DNA of 64,000 nucleotides from Branchiostoma floridae. Lineage: Eukaryota; Chordata; Leptocardii; Amphioxiformes; Branchiostomatidae. A program made the position numbers and the translations under genes. Under the pieces are notes generated by a model that saw only the letters and a list, made by a program, of their open reading frames with translations, ran no database searches and had not been told where the DNA came from. The stretch covers positions 11,817,010 through 11,881,009 of the forward strand of contig NC_049981.1 in the NCBI RefSeq assembly GCF_000003815.2. Direction: 5' to 3'. Of the stretch, positions 24,101-39,100 are shown one piece after another (position 1 is the first letter of the stretch; each line of letters starts with the position of its first letter).

Positions 24101-27100
24101 ACAGCAACCGCGCCGTAGTTGGTGCACCTCGTGTCTACGTAGTCGTTATAACCGTCTCGGAACGGAGGAATCAGGTAGCATCTTCCTTTATACAGGGCAC
24201 TGACCACATCACCGTCACTGCCATTGTAACAAGCTGTAACACATGGAACACGTTTGAAAAAAGAAAAACATAAACTTAGTTTGTAGTAGTTAATGTTTAT
24301 TGGCTCTATTGGAATTAAAGGATACAGTACCATTAAAAGACGACTCATAATAAAAAGGTGTATATGTATATGTATATGTATATGTATACAGCTGAAATGG
24401 GTAATACTCACGTGTTAGTGGTATATCTGTGAAAAGAGGAAAACGAACAACAGTGTAAGAATTGATAAGCATCGTCGTTAGTTCTAGAATTCTGTACTTT
24501 TATTCCCATCTGTTGGGACCATTAGAATTGTGCATGTCGACAAATGTATACGTAAAGCTTTGGTCTTAAACAGTGCTCTTAAAGACTGGGTCTTAAACAG
24601 ACTCGTAGTAAATGCAGGGAAAACGGTCCTTTGCTGAAGAAATGGGTCAGTGGCTGATTAAGAGTGAAATAGTTCCACTCACCCCTCTGACAGATGTAGT
24701 TGTGCCCTTCTTCACAATCTTCGACGTCCCAGTCGTATATCGGTGGCACCATGGCTGCGCATCGAACGAGTTGCGTCGTGTTCGTTTCGTCCACACCGCT
24801 CCCCCACTGGCTAATCTCGTCATCAAGGAGTTGGGTCCCCGCGTCGTCATAGGCCCAATTTCCGTTCACAACGGCCAGTCCTATCCAGTATGACAGGGGG
24901 TTCCCCAGGTACAGCAGGTGTGTCTTCAGAACATTGTGGGTGATGACGCTCTTAACCTTCACGGCTTCGAATCCAATGCCGGCACAATCCACGTCTTGGA
25001 ACGGAACTGGTGTTGACGAAAACGTGTAACAAACATCCCGATAGGCAACGCTAGAGTTGACGGTAGCGCCTTGGAAACAACCTGAAAACGATGTAAAAAA
25101 ATCAGTGTCTGTTCATAATATGGGTCATCGTTATATCATATTTGCAACCTGGACTGCTGTTACTTCAGACAGTTATTGGTCATCGGTTGTCGAAAACACC
25201 GGGAGAGACGCCAGGAGTCTTAATCCAACAAATCTAGCCATGCACACTGGTCCTAAGAACTCGACCATTCCACCCTGTGCATGGAAAGAAGGTATCGCAC
25301 ACCACTCGCAAAGTGACACCACCCTTTGCTAGTGTACCCATAATGCTATAGTGAAAGATAGTATATCTTGACTATACTTAGCTTTATATAAAGAAACGGA
25401 GATGATACATGTACTTACTTGGAAGCTCGATACCTGCATGAAAATAAACGCAACATCGTCAGATTCACATTTTAAGTAGATACATGAGTAGCTAATATCG
25501 TGTCATGAATAGAATGACATTGTGTAGTTTTGTATGTGAAGTTATGTATGATTGCTTCTCTGTTCAATACAAAATAGTAAGTGCATTACAGTTTTGCTAA
25601 TTTGAATCCTACAGAGTTCCAATGAATGTCGAAGTGCTAAAGGCACTTTTTCTTTTCCAAAAGCGTAAAGCATTGCAAACTTCATGGTAGGGATAAAACG
25701 GACTGTTCGCTTTCGTGTTCACGGGGCTTTACTGTGAAAGAGAAATGTTCACAGTGGCTTTCGAGGGATCATTGTAAAAATTGAGATCTGAAAAACTAAT
25801 ATTTTACAATTATATATCAGGAAGTTGCGCAACGTTTTAACTCACGTTTCTGACAGATGTATCTCTTTCTTTCCACACAGTCTCTGATGTCCCAGTCATA
25901 ACTTGGCGGCGCCATGACTGCACATCTGCGGGGCACGCTTTCTGCATCCACATCAACGTCGCTCGCCCATTGGCTGCTCTCGTCGTCCAGCACCTCTGTC
26001 TCTTCGTCATCGAAGACCCACTTTCCGTTCCTGAACGCTAGTGCGATCCAGTGATCTTTGGATCCCTGTTGACCATCTAGGTACTGTAGTTGTTTCTTAA
26101 GGACATTGTGGACATCCTCGCTGGTGACTTTCACAGGCTGCAAGCCCAGCGCAAAACAGTCGGCATCGTGGAAGTCAATGAAGTTGGCGTTTGACGAGGA
26201 AAATGTGTAACACGTTCCTGCATACGCCACGCTGTGACTCACATCGGCATGACTGAAGCATCCTTAATGAATAAAAAACGGGGGCAATAATAAGAAACGA
26301 GAATTTAAAAATGTAGTTATCTGCATGTTCATCTGATAATTCTACTTTTTCTGTGCCATACAACACCTTTAATGCATTGTCTGTAACTGGTATAGATCCT
26401 AATCAGAGTCTTTACATTTCCATATATTCTATTGAAATGTTCAATTTAACTTTTTAACTTCGATGAAAGCCTCTTTCAATAGATCATTAGATTGACAAGG
26501 AATTTAGGATGTATAAATGGGAAGCCAGCCTAAGACATTCCTATCGACCCGATAACACGTTAATAGAATCACCTAGTCTTTGGCTTCCCGGTGGGAAGCA
26601 AAAGGAAAATAGATAGAGGTACCATTGCCACCAATATGGCAGTAAAGATGATGATATATAAGTTAATGGTTTACCCGATGACAATGACGTGTCAGCTGCT
26701 GAAGTGGAGGGTTGCAGTGGCGTCGCTGTCGAGGTATTATTTACCACAACCGGAGTACACACTGTTGCCGCATTGGAAGACATGGAAAATATGCAAAATA
26801 TAATAAACATTACAGCGGAGATGGACTCCAACACGGGGTTTGAGTAAATCGAATAGTATGAACATCTTCGTCTAACACTAGCAGCTACATGAACAAAAAC
26901 ACATGGATCTGTTGCTTTACCTGTAGCCAAAGTAGGTTGTTGAGTTGTAGCTGCCGCGGTTGAAACTGTTGTGTTAGGTTGTTGAGTTGTAGTTGCCGCG
27001 GTTGAAACTGTTGTGTTAGGTTGTTGAGTTGTAGCTGCCGCGGTTGAAACTGTTGTGTTAGGTTGTTGAGTTGTAGTTGCTCCAGTCGGTGCCGTTGTGT

Positions 27101-30100
27101 TAGGTTGCGGACTAACTGTGGCAGTAGTATTGTAAGTGAAACAATGTTTATTGAAGGCAAACAGAGTAACACAATGGTCGATTAATAAAGGGTTGATGCG
27201 CCCGCCCCGAGGCGTATATGGTGAGATAATCCCTGGTCAAGAGCGATAACCACCGAATAAACCACCGAGTGAGCGTAGCGAACGAGGTGGTTTATGAGGT
27301 GGTTATCGCACCTGACCAGGGATTATCTCACCATATACACCGAGGATAAGGCGGGGCATTAACGTTATTATCATATAGCCTATCCAACTGACAGTTATTT
27401 CACACAAATTCCTTTATAACAAATAAACACTTTAATACATTAGTACATACATAAAAATACATTTGCAATATATATATTGTACAATAGTGTCTATATATAA
27501 TACAAACATTAAACTATTTCATCATCATCATTTAACTAATAATTTTAACTAATCATCTGTTTGTGAGATAGCATATCAGCATCAACATGTGGCTTATTTG
27601 CAATACAAACTACATGTATTAAGTGGAGTCCTGGTACCCCCCATGCAGAGCCTTTTCACTTGGGCACGACAAAGTACGTATATATGAAGTGATTTAGGAA
27701 GGTACCGGCTTAATCACGTTAGAAAGCCATAATGAAAATGTGTAAAATCAGCATAATTCCTTTTCAAGTATCCCTATATTCCCCATGTGGAGCCCTAATT
27801 AACATAACCAATCAATCATAATATTTTTGACAGTTATGCATGGTTTACACACAAACAACAGTACAAAAAAAATTCATGACTGTCCCCTGTATAATGGTGC
27901 GGTCCAAAAAGTGGTCGGTTATTAGAATAACCGACCACTTTTGAGGTTACTGCCTGATAACCCATGGGAAATGGGGGCCTCTGATTGGCCAACTCCATCT
28001 GGCTATATGATAATATGTATTGAAGGCAAATAAATAGATAAACAAATTGTCATAACGCTAACCTACAGCAAGCATATCAAGCCTCTTAAAAGCAAAAAAG
28101 AAGGAAGGGGCTATGTCACTAACTCTGTGCGGTCGGAGTTGCAGTTGAAACCAAAGTGGTGGTAGTTGCTTCTTCTGTAGCAGGAGGAGCTGTTGCTTCT
28201 ACTGTAGCGGGAGGAGCTGTTACTTCCTCTGTGGCGGGAGGAGCTGTTACTTCTTCTGTAGCGGGAGGAGCTGTTACTTCCTCTGTAGCGGGAGGAGCTG
28301 TTACTTCCTCCGTAGCGGGGGGAGCTGTTGCGTCCTCTGTAGCAGGAGCGGCTGTTGCTTCTTCTGTTGGGGGAGGTGTTGCTTCTTCTGTAGCGGCAGG
28401 AGCTGTTGCTTCTTCTGTTGAAGGAGGAGCTGTTACTTCCTCTGTAGCGGGAGGAGCTGTTACTTCCTCTGTAGCGGGAGGAGCCGTTACTTCCTCTGTA
28501 GCGGAAGGAGCTGTTACTTCCTCTGTAGCGTGGGGAACTGTTACTTCTTCTGTAGCGGGAGGAGCTGTTACTTCCTCTGTTGCGGGAGGAGCTGTTACTT
28601 CCTCCGTAGCGGGAGGAGCTGTTACTTCTTCTGTAGCGGGAGGAGCTGTACTCTCTGTGCGGAGAGCAATGTTCATAAGTATTAATGATTGTTGTTGTAT
28701 CCTTTCGCCTGACTGTATGTATGAAGATTGTTTTACGCGATGAATGGTTGTCGGGCATTGTTGTTGACAAGAAAGATGTCAGTTGATCTCCTCTACCTAA
28801 ATAACAGTGTTGAAAGTATCAAAGTCTTACCATAGAAAGCTATTGCAGCATTTTCTCATAAATCATGTAAATGAGACTCTAATTTGTACGACTTACGTCC
28901 ACATGTTCAACTTAACGTACATGTTGCTATCAAATGTCGCAAGAATCGAATTTTTGTAAGTAACAGTAAGCCTAATATTTCTCCCTTTTTTAGTTGCATA
29001 TGGCATATTTTTTAGCATTCTAACATGAAATGCAGTGTTTTTATAAACTGTCCCCATTGATTCTGCAAATTAGCCCCTGATTTGCATGATTGTCTACGGC
29101 ATCTTTGAAGCTATCTAAATTCCAAATATCCTGAAGATCCGTCAATCCATTCACGAGCTATTCCCCTCTAGAGGGATGATGCAACTACACATTTCCGAAA
29201 AATTTCCAAGATTTTGGAATTCTTGTCAAAAATTTTACGGGCCTGTTCTCTGTATCATATACGTTCTTTGATCTGTTATAAGTCACTCGTACGTCGTAGA
29301 TGTAAACGTTGATCATTCAAAGCTTACTTGGATCGTCGAGATGGAAGAGCGTTCCGTTCAGATCCCCAAACCTCCCCGTCCTATTGGCAGCAATCAACGC
29401 GCTGTACTTCTGGATGGCCACAGAGCGGTTCGGCATGAAAATGAGCAGATCTGCCAAGACGTAACCGTTCTCTTCCCTGTAGTTTGAAACAGGTTTTGGA
29501 GATGAATATCTATCATTTTAGGCCACAGCAAGTAATTATTATAGATGGTATCCTCTGCAGACTGCAACTTTAATGCGAGAGAAAGACAAAAAGATGGATG
29601 AGAACATGATGCCTATATTGTCAAACTGGACAACATGAATGTTGTATCAACAACTGCAACGACAAAACAAACATTCCAGTCCTTCATTCAAAAAGTGCAC
29701 AAAGTGAAATATCTTTCAGAGAACATGAATGATCTACAACAAAAGTTGCAAACTGCATTTATTCTAAAACTTGGTTGAAGCTTGGTTGAATTAATTTCAT
29801 CACAGCTGTACGTCTTTTTGATTAGCACTGTGTCTTATTTAATTACAGATAGCCTGTAATATAGTCAGCACTTACGTGAAGTTCTTGACAAGAGCAACGG
29901 ACGCATCCTCAAGATGTAGTGCCTCCTCCAACACCTAAAGTTGCAGAGACAGACATACTAGCAAATCGTATTGACAAAATATATACGTTGTTTATGTGTA
30001 CTTATTCTGTTATCGTAAAAACGGCAGTGAAGTATGATCTTATGATAACCACAATGGATTTCAAAACGATTATAACCCTTTCCTCAGGAAACGTCTTCCA

Positions 30101-33100
30101 AACAGCAAGCATAACTTACGTTTAAGTGAACGTCATTGTGTAATTCTTCATAGTCCGGTGAGCTGACATTGGCGTAGGCATCTCTCCAAGGGGTGTCATA
30201 TAGATAGAGGATACCCTCAAGTACAAAGTCTAGAAGTAAAACGTTATGGTAAGAAAAAAATGGTCGATCACAACGAAAGAAGAAGAAAAACTAGAAAGGC
30301 CGGTATTTGCTTAGGAGCAAATTCAGCTATTTTTACTCCGCTCCTCCTTGCGAAAATGGACTGTTCCAAAATTGAATTTGAAAAAAAAAAGATCCAGTTT
30401 GAGAATGACTCGGAATTACGGTTCTTTCATACTAGTACTGTACAGTAAGCACACTTTTATTTCTTGATTACAACACGCAAACAGTATGCTAGTGATTCAC
30501 ACATTAACAAAGAAGACACCGTTGTTCTTCAAGAAAGAAAGTCGGGGTAAACTCAAAAGGCCGGCTACAAGCTCTATCGGCGAAATCTCAAAGGGCAGCT
30601 AATCAGACAGACTGACAGAAGCAGGTCGGTGCCGGGAAAAACACCCCAAAGCCGACCGCGGAGAATGGTACCCAGGCTAATGATATCGGGGTCCTTTTAG
30701 TAAATATCTCATGCACTATCATCATGATACCAAATTTCGGGTCCATTGGGCTTAATACCTGGGCACAGGAGGCACAATTATACAGTTCGGTCAGAACACC
30801 ACCTAAAAACATCCATAAAATCATTTTAAAGGTATCTATGAAAAAAACAGAAAAAATCGGGTCTGGGTATTGGCCCACTCTACCTTTGTGCCAAACTTCA
30901 GGTCATTCGATGCAGGAATGATGGTGTTTCTGTCATAATTTCATAATGTATGTGGGAACACTTCTTGCACTTGACTTTGCTATCCTCTGCTTGGTGTCTG
31001 TTGGTGCCACTTGTGGCCGGTTGACTATTGTACCCTCTGACAGGCCAGAGTTTCAGCACCCGGCCAATAATAAATTTAGCACTGTCAAATTGACACCTTC
31101 TATCAAGGCACAATCCCATGTGTCTGCACAACTGGTGGTGTATCCTCTTCATCCAGTAGAAAATAGTCTCCAATAAGCAGACCCATCGGTGCCTCAGAGA
31201 TAATATAAAAACTGGCAAAGGAGCATAGCCGGCCAAATGGAGATAGCCGGCCAAAGGGCTACACTAAGTCCCTTGCCAGCTTTGATACTATTTCTAAGGC
31301 ACCGTAGGGTCTGCTTGGAGACTAGTAGAAAATAGAATACAATACAATGATTAGTATTTCCTTTGTGTAGTTTCAGGTACCACTCACCGCGCCATTCTGC
31401 ACGCCCTGCTGTATCGCTAAACCCGACACTCTAAACTTGCGTTAAGTAAACGTACAAAAACTACACAATAACGACGACAAGCTACCCAAATTTGTTACTG
31501 TGTTTGTGCATTGTAGCCAATTTTAAGTTAAACAGTACGATTTTTTACTTACTTTTAACAAATTTCTTCCCCGACGACATGCTCTCCTGGTATGGTTAAG
31601 CTGCTAATTTGAAAGACACTTCCTCATTTGCTGTACCCAATCAGGTCATCGCTTCCGCTAAGTGCCGCGCGTATTGGTGACGCGGTAATTACATTTAGGC
31701 ACAACTCACAGCTGCACCACATTACGTCACTCGCGGGACGTGACCATATATGGTGACACGCGCGAAACGCGTGAAACGCATGAAAATACACGTAGATACC
31801 CCGCCAAACCGGCTTATAAATCATTATGAAGTGATTTTGGGCCAAAAATGATAGCTTGGTTCTTTTAATAACTATCTCCCGCAGTATCATACCAAATTTC
31901 AGGTCATTTGGACTGAGTACCTGGGCACGGGAGGCAAGAATATATAGTCATGGTCAGAAATGGACCTAAAAACATCCATAAAATCATTTTAAAGGTATCT
32001 ATCAAAAAAAGGAGAAAATAGCATCTGGGTATTGGCCCACTCTACCTTTGTGCCAAATTTCAGGTCATTCGGTGCAGGAACGACGGAGATGAATCACTTT
32101 AACGATCGCGACAGGAGAAAGAAAGAAACAGTATGAAAACTAGAAAGGCCGACATTTGCTTAGGAGCAAATACAGCATATTGCAATCCATCTTCATCCTT
32201 GAAAAAATCCCCCAATTCAACAATTTGAAGTCATGTTTGCTCAATGGGAAAATGAAGTACTGTGGGCACTTGTCCTACACACCTTCATGCCGAATTCTAG
32301 GTCATTTGGTTTCAATATAAGGGCATAGGAGCCAAAAATATACATTTTTTTAGTTAAAAATGGCAAAAAATCCCAAAATGACTCATTTTATAAGTGCTCT
32401 ATGAAGAAAGTGTTGATGGAATCCTGTTGTCATATGTCCAATTTACCTTTCTGCCAAATTTCAGGTGATTTGGTTTACATACAAGGGCAAAGAAGCCAAA
32501 AATATACATTTTTAGTCAAAAATGGCTGAAAACCCCAAAATAACTAATTTTTGAAGTCATCTATGAAGAAAGTGTCAATGGGGTCCTGTGAGCATATGTT
32601 CAATGCACCTATGTACCAAATTTCAGGTCATTAGGTTTTCATACAAGGGTATAGGAGCCAAAAATATACATTTTTTGTCAAAAATGGCCAAAAAGCCTAA
32701 AATAACTCATTTTTGGAGTAAACAATGAATAAAGCATTGATGGAGTTCTGTGGCCATATGTCAAACGCACCTATGTACCAAATTTCATGTCATTTGGTTT
32801 TAATACAAGGGCATAGGAGCCAAAAATATACATTTTTAGTCAAAAATGGCCAAAAACCCTAAAATAACTCATTTTTTAAGCGATCTATGAAGAAAGTGTC
32901 GATGGTTTTCTGTGCTCATATGTTTAATGCACCTCTGTACCAAATTTCAGGTCATTAGCTTGTAATACCAGGGCACAGGGGCCCAAAATATACATATTTT
33001 ATCTAAAAAATGACCAAAAACCCTAAATATCATAAATTCTAAGGCCTCTATCAAGAAAGTGAATAAAACGCCTGGGGGTATTTGCTACTTCTACCACCCT

Positions 33101-36100
33101 GCCAAATTTCAGCTCATTTGGCCCAAAAATGAAAAAGTTGAATCCATTTGAAGATTTGACAGGAGGAGAACGAAAGGAAAAACAATATATTGCATCCCAT
33201 ACTATGTATGGGGATTGCAATATAACTAGAAAGGCCGACATTTGCTTAAGAGCAAATACAGCATATTTCAGCCATACCCCTTCCCACGTAACATTGGACT
33301 GTTCCAAATCACCCCTGCGCAAAAATGGAACATCCTCTTAACAGTGCATTATCCCCCAAAGTGGACTGGTATTGTGAACTGATTCCAGGTAAAAACAGAG
33401 CTTGCTTCTATTTTTCAGAAAATGACAATAATCACACCTTCCATTCAGAAAATTTTCATCATGACTGAAAATTGTTGAATGACTTCATGTAATGTCATTA
33501 ACAATTTTCAGTACGATAACTAGGTGTAAGTTTAAAAAAGTATAAGCTCCTTGTGATGTGGGTACATTTATTATTGCAGTGAACTTTTTTTATTCAAGTA
33601 GGGCATACGATTTAATAATTATCAAGCAGGTGCAGGTACTGTAGGAGCGTTTGTTTTCTTCAAGCTGTAAAACTGTTAAACTGTTTTACTTTGTATGCAA
33701 TCAGCCATCGAGCCTATTCTTATTTTAGTTTAACAACTTCCTGCCAGACCCGGAAGATACGATTGAACCTTGTTCGAGGATTTATTTTCGTCTGTCTGGT
33801 CAGTCTGTTCATACCCTGGCGCTGAGAGTGTTTTATTGGGCTGAAACTCTGGCAGTTTAAAGTTACTTACAATTTAAATGTTCAAAGTTTATGTCAAACA
33901 ACAACAGCACTAGAAAATGTGGCCACTATAGACAGGTGGTCACTATAGAGAAAATGCTGATCTATTGACTAGGAGCCATACGTTACACATGATTTCAGTA
34001 CACTGATCATTAATCATATAAACATTGCACAGGTAAGCCAATTGTTTAGATGTACAATTAAGTTCAAATAATTCTGAAGAGAAATATTGATGAGAAAATA
34101 ATCATTCTCGCCACTGTCTAACTTATAATTAAGTATCAAAACTAAACGCAGATTTTCTAACTAACGCACCTTTCGCTGACTTCATCAAAGAACCGCCGGC
34201 TATCAATCAAACACGGCTGTTGATTAGACTTAGAGTTTCAAACAGTCATGTGCTGTGTGCCAGTTGACAGCGAATTTCATGCTACGTGATGTTTTACATT
34301 GCTTGGACCTTCTTTCCTACAGCGGTGCTTCTACAAAATATTTAGACTGTAACACTGAGTCCCACATGTTTTATAGAATAGAATTTGACGCAGAACAGCG
34401 TTTTTTGCTGGGTATTTTTCTTGAAACATGTCCGTGGGAAAATCAGCGAGGCGGCGACGTAGGGATATCAGACCGTGAACAAAAGTCGCACGGCGGCTAA
34501 CGGCGCAGCGAAGATACTAGCGCTATAAATAAGCGCTTCAACTAAGGATGGCAACCCGTACAATATTTTTGTATACTGTTGAGCTAAGTAAAGTTTGTTG
34601 TTTATGAGGTTTTAGTTGTCTTTGAAGCTTTGACCCGAAATATTTTAAAGTCAAACTGCTGAAGAGAAGTAAGCGACTGCTACGATTATCGTAGATATGG
34701 CCCTAAAAAAACTGATAAAAGAAGCCTTTTCAATAGTCTAAAATGCAAGAGCTTCCGGGGGGGCTTCGCCCACCTGGGTCCCCCCCACAGTGGCCCTGCC
34801 CCTGGACCCCGCCAGGGACATTCGGCGGCCCCCGGACCCCTGTCCGACACTTTGAAAAAATCCTGGCGAGAAGTCTGTACGGCCTGAGTCTTCAAGTTAA
34901 CGTATTGTGTGGTCCCGCTTATGAATATTAATTAGCCTTCGCTTTCCTCTTCGCTGATTGGCTGAACCATTAATTGAATTAACTCTTCCTGCCGGCTAGA
35001 CGCAGGTGCAGATGTCGGCTCTGTGGGGTGAACGTCCGAAAGGTCATGGCAAGGAGAACGAAAGAAAACCAATTTCCCCTAAAAAAAGTGCTGTAATTAA
35101 GCCTTTTACAGTACTTTATGCCAAAAATTTTACTTGGATCATTTTACCAACTATCTTATGCCTATCTATACCAAATGTTACTCATACCAGGGTACAGGGG
35201 TGCAAAATATACCGTCATAAGACCGTCAACAACAGTCGCACGGAGCTAACGTTAACAGCGCAGCGAAAATACCATCGCTAGCGTTTCAACTTCGGATAAC
35301 AAGTTATAAGTACTGTTGAGCTCAGTAACGTTAAAGTTTGTTTTTAGTTGCCTTTTACGGTTTGACCTGAAATAGTGTTACGCTAAACTCCTGAAGAGAA
35401 GTTAAGTGACTGCTGCGATTATCATAGAATATTATATGAGGGGAGGTCAGGGGTCAGATCCAAGATGGCCACATCTTTGGATCCTCCTGCACATGGGATG
35501 TGTATCTACCTCAATCCTTTGTGTGGAGGGTCCCTAGTTGGCCAATTTTAGTGTTATTGGAAGTAGATGACAGGGTTTAATGTGGCTTTATGTTCATTTT
35601 TTGTTTTTGTTCATTTAGTTAGATCATATGATATGCCAAATATCCATGCCTTTCCGCCCCCCTCCCACTCTTCTTTATTTATTATTTTATTGACTTTTTT
35701 CTGCATTTACTTTGCCCCACCTTGAATTTGAGCATTTCTACAACCCACATCTAGCAGTTAACTATCCCTTGTGGACTAGGGATAAGATCTGACAAGCACC
35801 CCCCCCTTCCCCCTACTCAGGGATAGCGAGTTGGCCAGACAGGGGTCATAGCTGAAGTGGAAGCAGCCTGTCTAGGGACGAGCCCCCCGAAACAAAGCTC
35901 CTACCTGACCTGGGGTAGCTCCATCGCGGCAGCTGACGATAAACTGACAGTCTGGTGTGATGGATGATGTTGTGAGAGCCCTGTGACCGGGCCACAGGTT
36001 GGCGACAGGAAAGACATCCGGCCATAAAACGGGCGCATGCCCTGTCCTATTTGAAATGGAAAGTCTTCACCACTTGAAGTTCAGAGTTGGTTCCTTGAAT

Positions 36101-39100
36101 GTGGGCACCCTGAAGGGACGTAGCAGTGAAGTTGTGGAGACACTCACTAGAAGAAGGGTGGATCTCTGTTGTCTGCAAGAGACCAGGTGGTCCGGAGGCC
36201 TTGATGCTAACCAAGCCCGGTTTGTTAAAGGAAAGGACTCGCGCTACAAGTTCTACTGGTGTGGGAACAAGCAAGGTCAAGGCGGTGTAGGCATCATGCT
36301 TGCTGAGAAGTGGGTGGAGAATGTCTTTGAGGTCCAGCGTATCTCTGATAGGATCCTCCTGCTGCGACTCGTCATTGGCAAATCCGTTTTCACGTTCCTC
36401 TCCGTCTATGCGCCCCAGATCGGACTCTCGGATGCTGAGAAAGAGCGTTTCTACGACCAGATGCAGAGCACCATCGCCAAGATACCTGCCTCTGAGACCG
36501 TGTTTCCTATCGGAGACTGGAATGGTCATGTTGGTGAGGACGCTCAGGGGTTTGAGGAGGTCCATGGCGGTCATGGCTTTGGTGAACGGAACACTGAAGG
36601 GGAGAGGATATTGGAATTTGCCGTGGCAAACGACCTGCTCATCGGAAACACTTTGTTCGTCAAGAGGGAGTCCCACTTGGTCACCTACACCTCTGGTAAC
36701 CACAGGACCCAGATTGATTACATCCTCTTCCGCCAGAGTTTCAGAAAGGCTGTCTCCAACATAAAGGTCATCCCTGGTGAGGAGTGTGCTCGACAGCACC
36801 AGCTGTTAGTGTGTGACTTTGTAGTACGCACCCCTGCAGTTCGTAAGCGCAAGTTTACACCTCGGCTGCGGACTTGGAAGTTGCGTGACACCGCTGTTGC
36901 TAGGGAGTTCCGGGAGACTTTTGTATCCAAAGTTGAGTCAGTCACTACTGATGCCACTGGTGGGGAGGTAGAGGATCTCTGGTCAAGGTTGAAGACCCCG
37001 CTCTTGGAAGCGGCTGCGAGCGTGTGTGGGTACTCCAAGAACCATCTGTGGAAACCTGAGACCTGGTGGTGGGATGACCATGTAGAAGAAGCTGTGTCCA
37101 AGAAAAGGGCACGGTTTAAGGTCTTCAACTCCCTTAGGAAGCAAGGTAAAACTGCGGTAGCAATGGTCGCAAAAACTGCCTACAATGAAGCCAAACGCCT
37201 TGCTAAGCACGCTGTCTGGCTGGCCAAATCTGCAGCAGAGAAAGAGACTTTTGCTGTCATCGATCCTCAAGGTGCAGATGTGTACCGCGTAGCCAAACAG
37301 ATGGAGCGTTCCAACCAGGATGTTGTAGGCGAAATGTGCGTTCGGAACGACGCAGGTGAACTCTCCCTCAACGACGAGGATAAGATGAAGGCCTGGGTCG
37401 AACACTACAACAGGCTCTTGAACGTGGAGTTTGACTGGCCAATGGATGAGCTTCCAGAGGCTGCTCCAGTTGTAGGACCTGCTCCACCAGTCACTACTGA
37501 GATGATCAGCAAGGCACTGAGTAAGATGAGGTTTGGAAAAGCTGTGGGCCCTTCTGGCATCAATGCTGAGATGCTAAAGGCAGCTGGCGAGGAGGGCATC
37601 GAGTTGACTAGACAACTGACTGAAGCGGTCTTCAGGAACGGAACTGTGCCGGTTGAGTGGGAGAAGAGCATCATTCTCAGTCTCTACAAGGGGAAAGGCG
37701 AAGCTCTAGACCGAGGCAACTACAGAGGCCTCAAGCTCACCGACCATGTCATGAAGTTACTGGAGCGTGTGCTGGACTCAGCTATTCGTAAGATGGTCAA
37801 CATCGACGACCTTCAGTTTGCCTTTGTGCCTGGCAGAGGCACCACCGATGCCATCTTCATTGTGCGCCAGCTGCAAGAGAAGTTCATAGCCGCAAACAAA
37901 CCTCTGTACTTCGCCTTTGTCGATCTGGAGAAGGCCTTCGATCGAGTTCCCAGAAGGGTGCTGTGGTGGGCACTGAGAAGTCTTGGTGTTGAGGAGTGGG
38001 CCGTGAGGGTGATCCAGGCCATGTACGCAAATGCCAGGAGCCGTGTGCGAGTGAACGGACAGTACAGCGAGGAGTTCGGCGTTGGTGTTGGCGTTCACCA
38101 GGGATCTGTACTCAGTCCCCTGCTGTTCATCCTCGTTTTGGAAGCTCTGTCTCGTGAATTCCGCACTGGAGTCCCCTGGGAGCTCCTGTACGCAGACGAC
38201 CTGGTAATCATCGCAGACACCCTGGAAGAATGCATCGCTAGACTGAAGGCATGGAAGTCGGGCATGGAACGCAAAGGCCTGCGGGTTAACATGGGAAAGA
38301 CAAAGATCATGATTTCTGGTCAAGGACTGAACAAACTGAAGGAAACTGGATCTTTCCCGTGTGCTGTATGCCGTTCCGGGGTGGGTGCTAACTCCATCCA
38401 GTGTACAGTTTGTAACTTCTGGGTCCACAAGAGATGCTGTGGCATAAGAGGGAGTCTGCTAGCTGTGCAGAACTACACATGTCCGCGGTGTCGAGGGGAA
38501 GCTAGGCCACTGGATGGCCGCCCTACAACACAAGTCACAGTGGATGAAGTGGTCTTGGACGTGGAAGCCAGCTTCTGTTACCTTGGGGACATGCTCTGTG
38601 CTGGTGGCGGATGTGAGCTTGCAGTCACCACCAGATCCTGCGTTGCCTGGGGTAAATTCAAGAAGCTCCTGCCCATCCTTACTTCCAGGCACCTACCCTT
38701 CAAAACCCGTGGCAAGGTGTTTGACTGCTGTGTACGTGCGGCCATGCTTCATGGGAGTGAAACCTGGGCACCTACCACCTCGGATCTACAGCGGTTGCGC
38801 CGCAATGACCGTGCCATGATCAGATGGATTTGTGGCGTCAAACCCCGGGATGAGACCCCTTCATCTAGCTTACTTGATAAACTTGGTATTCTGGACATCA
38901 TCTCAGTGCTGCAGGCCCGCCGCCTTAGGTGGTTTGGGCACGTTGAAAGATCTAGTGACTGCATCAATAAGATCACCAAACTGAAAGTATCTGGCAACAG
39001 AGGTCGTGGTAGACCTAGGAAAACCTGGAGGGACTGTGTCAGCAGGGACTTGAAGGAGTGCGGTCTGACAGGGGTCGACCCACTGGACAGAGCCAAATGG

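Larger units (their letters stand above)
27116..28123. other. Intron with a MITE and a short perfect hairpin
   Basis: Contains the MITE at 27185-27370 and the hairpin at 27907-27942. Otherwise AT-rich, no coding signal. Confidence 0.5.

Noticed and set aside
28156-28743. Long plus-strand open frame (Val/Ala/Ser-rich) opposite the PPATEE mucin exon
   Set aside because: It is the antisense of a 27-base in-frame repeat; any frame of such a repeat stays open. The minus frame has proper acceptor, donor and phase.
35999-36055. LINE ORF start at 35999
   Set aside because: The codon there is TTG; the first in-frame ATG is 36056, right before the conserved endonuclease start.
36047-36799. Minus-strand open frame inside the LINE ORF
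   Set aside because: Antisense of the endonuclease region; no domain match and no start context.
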